Of a stretch of DNA of 8,364 nucleotides, positions 6,849 through 8,364 are shown piece after piece; the stretch's first letter is position 1; each line of letters opens with the position of its first letter. The stretch is taken from the NCBI GenBank assembly GCA_035259345.1, contig DATFWK010000145.1:1-8364 (forward strand), in the 5' to 3' direction. Both the position numbers and the translations under genes were made by a program. Below the pieces are notes generated by a model. That model did no database searches. It had not been told where the DNA came from and was given only the letters and a program-made list of their open reading frames with translations. The stretch is from DATFWK01 sp035259345 (lineage in GTDB: Bacteria; Actinomycetota; Thermoleophilia; Miltoncostaeales; Miltoncostaeaceae).

Positions 6849-7954
6849 GCCCCGCGCGCCCTCCCGCAGCGGCCACCGCCAGCGAGCCGCCTGCTCGCCA
6901 CGGCAGCCACGCGCGCGATGAAGCGGTCGCCGACGGCATCGCCGACGCCCGCGGCCGACCAGCTCATCGCCGCGACCGCCACCGGGCCGCTCTTCAGGTA
7001 GACGATCCCGCCGTCGTGCTTCACCTGCCGGGTGAAGCCGGTCTTGTGCGCCGCGAGCACCCCGGGCGGCAGCCCCGCGACGATCTTGCTGCGATCGCGC
7101 ACGCCGAGCAGCCGCGGCAGGATCTCCGTCCGCACCACGCGCGGCGACACGCCGATGCCCGGAAGCGGTCCCCGCCCCAGCGCGCCACGGTGGACCGCGG
7201 TCATCAGCCGCGCCAGCTCGAACGGCGTGGTGACGAAGTTGGTGGCGAGCGCCGGCTGCGCCTCGGCGGTCACGGGGATGTCATCCCTGGCGTCCTCGAT
7301 GATGTAGGGACGGCGCACGAGCGAGCGCGAGAGCCCCATCGCGCCGAGCGTCTCGGTCACCCGCGCCGCCCCGAGCTCGCCGGAGCTGCCGCCCATGAGC
7401 GCGAGCACGCTGTTGGCGGCCCGGTCGCTCGAGTCGAGGATCATCTGGTCGAGCAGCCCGGCGAGGTCCGGCGGCACGCGACCCTGCAGGCGGCGCTCCA
7501 CGTCGAGCAGGATCGCGGCCTTGAGCGTGCTCGCGGCGGGGAACTGGGCGCCCGCGTTCACGCCCGCGCCGCAGCCGCTCACAAGGTGCTGGACGTAGAC
7601 CCCACCGATCGCGGGCAGCCCGGCCACCAGGGCCGCCAGATCCCGCTGCAGGCCCGGGTCCACCCGGCCGCCGATCGGCCCGGCGCGCCGCCCCGAGGCC
7701 GGAAGCGCCCAGACGACCCGGGTTGCCGTCCACCTCGCGCCGCCGGGCCCGGCGACCCGCAGGCGCACCTCGTGGCGGCCCGGGGCCAGGGGCACCGCCA
7801 CCCCGCGCGGCCGTCCGGGGAGCCGGAGGCGCCGCACCCTGCGCCCGTCCACGTACGCGTCGAGCCGCGTCGTGCCGCGTCCGACGCGGATCGTAAGGTG
7901 CCCGAACGCCACTCCCGGGTTCGTCACGACCGGCTGCGGGGGCGGCGCGAGCAT
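6845..7954 (-). CDS. Serine hydrolase of the class A beta-lactamase/DD-peptidase fold
   Basis: A 369-residue protein. Residues 1 to about 95 form a beta-rich Ig-like lead domain (TNPGVAFGHLTIRVG, YVDGRRVRRL, PGRHEVRLRV). The rest is a penicillin-recognising serine hydrolase. The nucleophile motif is STLK (S142, K145), the second motif SDR (S176-D177-R178, where beta-lactamases have SDN), and the third KTG (304-306, in AHKTGFTRQVKHDGG). S142 to K304 is close to the class A spacing, but S142 to S176 is only 34 residues, so the segment in between is shortened. A typical ExxLN omega-loop is not evident. It may act on peptidoglycan peptides or beta-lactams; resistance is not supported. The start ATG at 7954 has AAGG 5 bases upstream, and codon bias collapses in this frame above it. 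No signal peptide is seen, which is odd for an exported family. Confidence 0.84.
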   Translation of the reverse strand: MLAPPPQPVVTNPGVAFGHLTIRVGRGTTRLDAYVDGRRVRRLRLPGRPRGVAVPLAPGRHEVRLRVAGPGGARWTATRVVWALPASGRRAGPIGGRVDPGLQRDLAALVAGLPAIGGVYVQHLVSGCGAGVNAGAQFPAASTLKAAILLDVERRLQGRVPPDLAGLLDQMILDSSDRAANSVLALMGGSSGELGAARVTETLGAMGLSRSLVRRPYIIEDARDDIPVTAEAQPALATNFVTTPFELARLMTAVHRGALGRGPLPGIGVSPRVVRTEILPRLLGVRDRSKIVAGLPPGVLAAHKTGFTRQVKHDGGIVYLKSGPVAVAAMSWSAAGVGDAVGDRFIARVAAVASRRLAGGGRCGRARGA

Positions 7955-8118
7955 CACGGCCTTGTGCTGCAACGCGGACCGAACTCCTGCAACGAGAGGA
8001 GCCGGTGGGCCAGGAAGCACGCAACGAGCCTTGCCGATCCGGAGAACGCTTTTGGTCCCGGCGGACGGTCGGGGGTAGGCTGGCGGCGCCACGGGGTGGG
8101 GACTCCGCGGCGGGGGAC

Positions 8119-8146
8119 TAAAGAGACGGGGAGCGGGTGCCGATGA
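8119..8146 (+). promoter_or_regulatory. Sigma-28 (FliA/SigD/WhiG)-like promoter of the CAP gene
   Basis: TAAAG (8119-8123) and GCCGATGA (8139-8146) are arranged as TAAA-N16-GCCGATGA. This is close to the known sigma-28-family pattern TAAA-N15/16-GCCGATAA, with one mismatch in the -10. TAAA occurs almost nowhere else in this GC-rich window. Initiation near 8153 would give a leader of about 44 bases ending in a strong Shine-Dalgarno sequence. Confidence 0.6.
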
Positions 8147-8183
8147 CGGGTCTGAGCACCAACGCGTCGCATTTCGCATGGCC

Positions 8184-8190
8184 AAGGAGG
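8184..8190 (+). promoter_or_regulatory. Strong ribosome binding site AAGGAGG
   Basis: AAGGAGG lies 6 bases before the GTG at 8197 and settles that start against the out-of-frame ATG at 8178. It is the best ribosome binding site in the window and contrasts with the apparently leaderless SOS genes. Confidence 0.85.
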
Positions 8191-8196
8191 CGCCGA

Positions 8197-8364
8197 GTGA
8201 ACCAGACGACCGTTCGTTGCCGGACATCGCGACGCATCCCTCTCGGCCCGGCGGCCCTCGCCGGCCTCGCCGCGGGTGCGCTCCTGGCGGCGCTTCCCGC
8301 CGTCGCCGCTCCCAGCCAGACCGAGCAGCAGCTTCTGGGTGCCATAAACAAGACCAGGCTGCAG
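8197..8364 (+). CDS. Secreted CAP (SCP/PR-1) domain protein (N-terminal part only)
   Basis: A GTG start gives 56 residues up to the window edge; the gene continues to the right. Residues 1 to about 36 are a signal peptide: an Arg-rich n-region (TVRCRTSRR), a hydrophobic Ala/Leu stretch (GPAALAGLAAGALLAALP) and cleavage near AVAA-PSQ. The mature part begins SQTEQQLLGAINKTRLQ. This is the opening helix of bacterial CAP/SCP domains (E-x-LL-x-x-IN-x-x-R), in which the conserved His and Glu residues would lie outside the window. CAP proteins are extracellular; bacterial members are poorly characterised. The sigma-28-like promoter and strong ribosome binding site upstream are its own control elements. 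It is divergent from the serine hydrolase gene, with 242 bases between the two starts. Export is well supported; the CAP call rests on a short stretch. Confidence 0.8.
   Translation, partial: MNQTTVRCRTSRRIPLGPAALAGLAAGALLAALPAVAAPSQTEQQLLGAINKTRLQ

Noticed and set aside
8033..8040. GCCGATCC on the plus strand as a second sigma-28 -10
   Set aside because: No TAAA-like element lies at the required distance upstream.
7016..8146. A 376-codon plus-strand open frame opposite the serine hydrolase
   Set aside because: It is His/Arg/Pro-rich with no domain and mirrors a gene with clear STLK and KTG motifs.
7955..8172. A minus-strand frame ending in TGATG at the hydrolase start, possibly a leader peptide or frame-shifted signal sequence
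   Set aside because: Its end (VACFLAHRLLSLQEFGPR) is only weakly signal-like, has no convincing start and overlaps the CAP promoter region. It is kept only as a point to re-check.
8060..8196. A cyclic-dinucleotide riboswitch before the CAP gene
   Set aside because: GC-rich stems such as 8136-8140/8156-8160 exist, but I find none of the conserved core sequences of the c-di-AMP or c-di-GMP classes.

Overview
The window is very GC-rich with strong G/C third-position bias. It looks like chromosomal DNA of a high-GC actinomycete. The secreted proteins at both ends, a 'VTWSSTDN…' Ig-like repeat protein and a CAP-domain protein, together with an actinobacterial-type LexA box, make a Thermoleophilia/Solirubrobacterales-like organism my best guess. 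That placement is inference from style and family recall, not from a marker gene.

Layout. Positions 1-894 (minus) hold the N-terminal 298 codons of a secreted protein whose end lies outside the window. Positions 895-1075 hold two tandem perfect palindromes, and 1076-1258 (minus) a 60-residue double CxxC protein. The core, 1339-6829 (plus), is a mutagenic DNA-repair locus: an ImuB-like Y-family protein, an overlapping DUF6504-type small protein, a class I SAM-dependent methyltransferase, and the error-prone polymerase DnaE2/ImuC. A convergent serine beta-lactamase-like hydrolase follows at 6845-7954 (minus). It is separated from dnaE2 by 15 bases inside a hairpin that contains both stop codons. 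At 8197 (plus) a CAP (SCP/PR-1) secreted protein begins and runs off the right edge.

How it works together. imuB and dnaE2 each have a perfect match to the Gram-positive/actinobacterial LexA box (CGAAC-RNRY-GTTYG), directly against the start codon. Both boxes sit over the same promoter geometry, TTGnnn-N17-GAACAT. Together they form a damage-inducible translesion mutasome with two separately LexA-controlled units. ImuB lacks the polymerase catalytic acids and is presumably the clamp/protein adaptor; DnaE2 has an intact active site and a clamp-binding-like QEALPL. No imuA is present in the window. DUF6504 and the methyltransferase lie in the imuB transcription unit, so they are probably SOS-induced too. 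The CAP gene has a sigma-28 (FliA/SigD/WhiG)-like promoter, TAAA-N16-GCCGATGA, in a region with almost no other TAAA. That places this surface protein in a possible motility- or development-type regulon.

I see no rRNA, tRNA, CRISPR array, insertion sequence or phage gene. The large overlapping open frames on the opposite strand of dnaE2 and elsewhere are by-products of high GC content.
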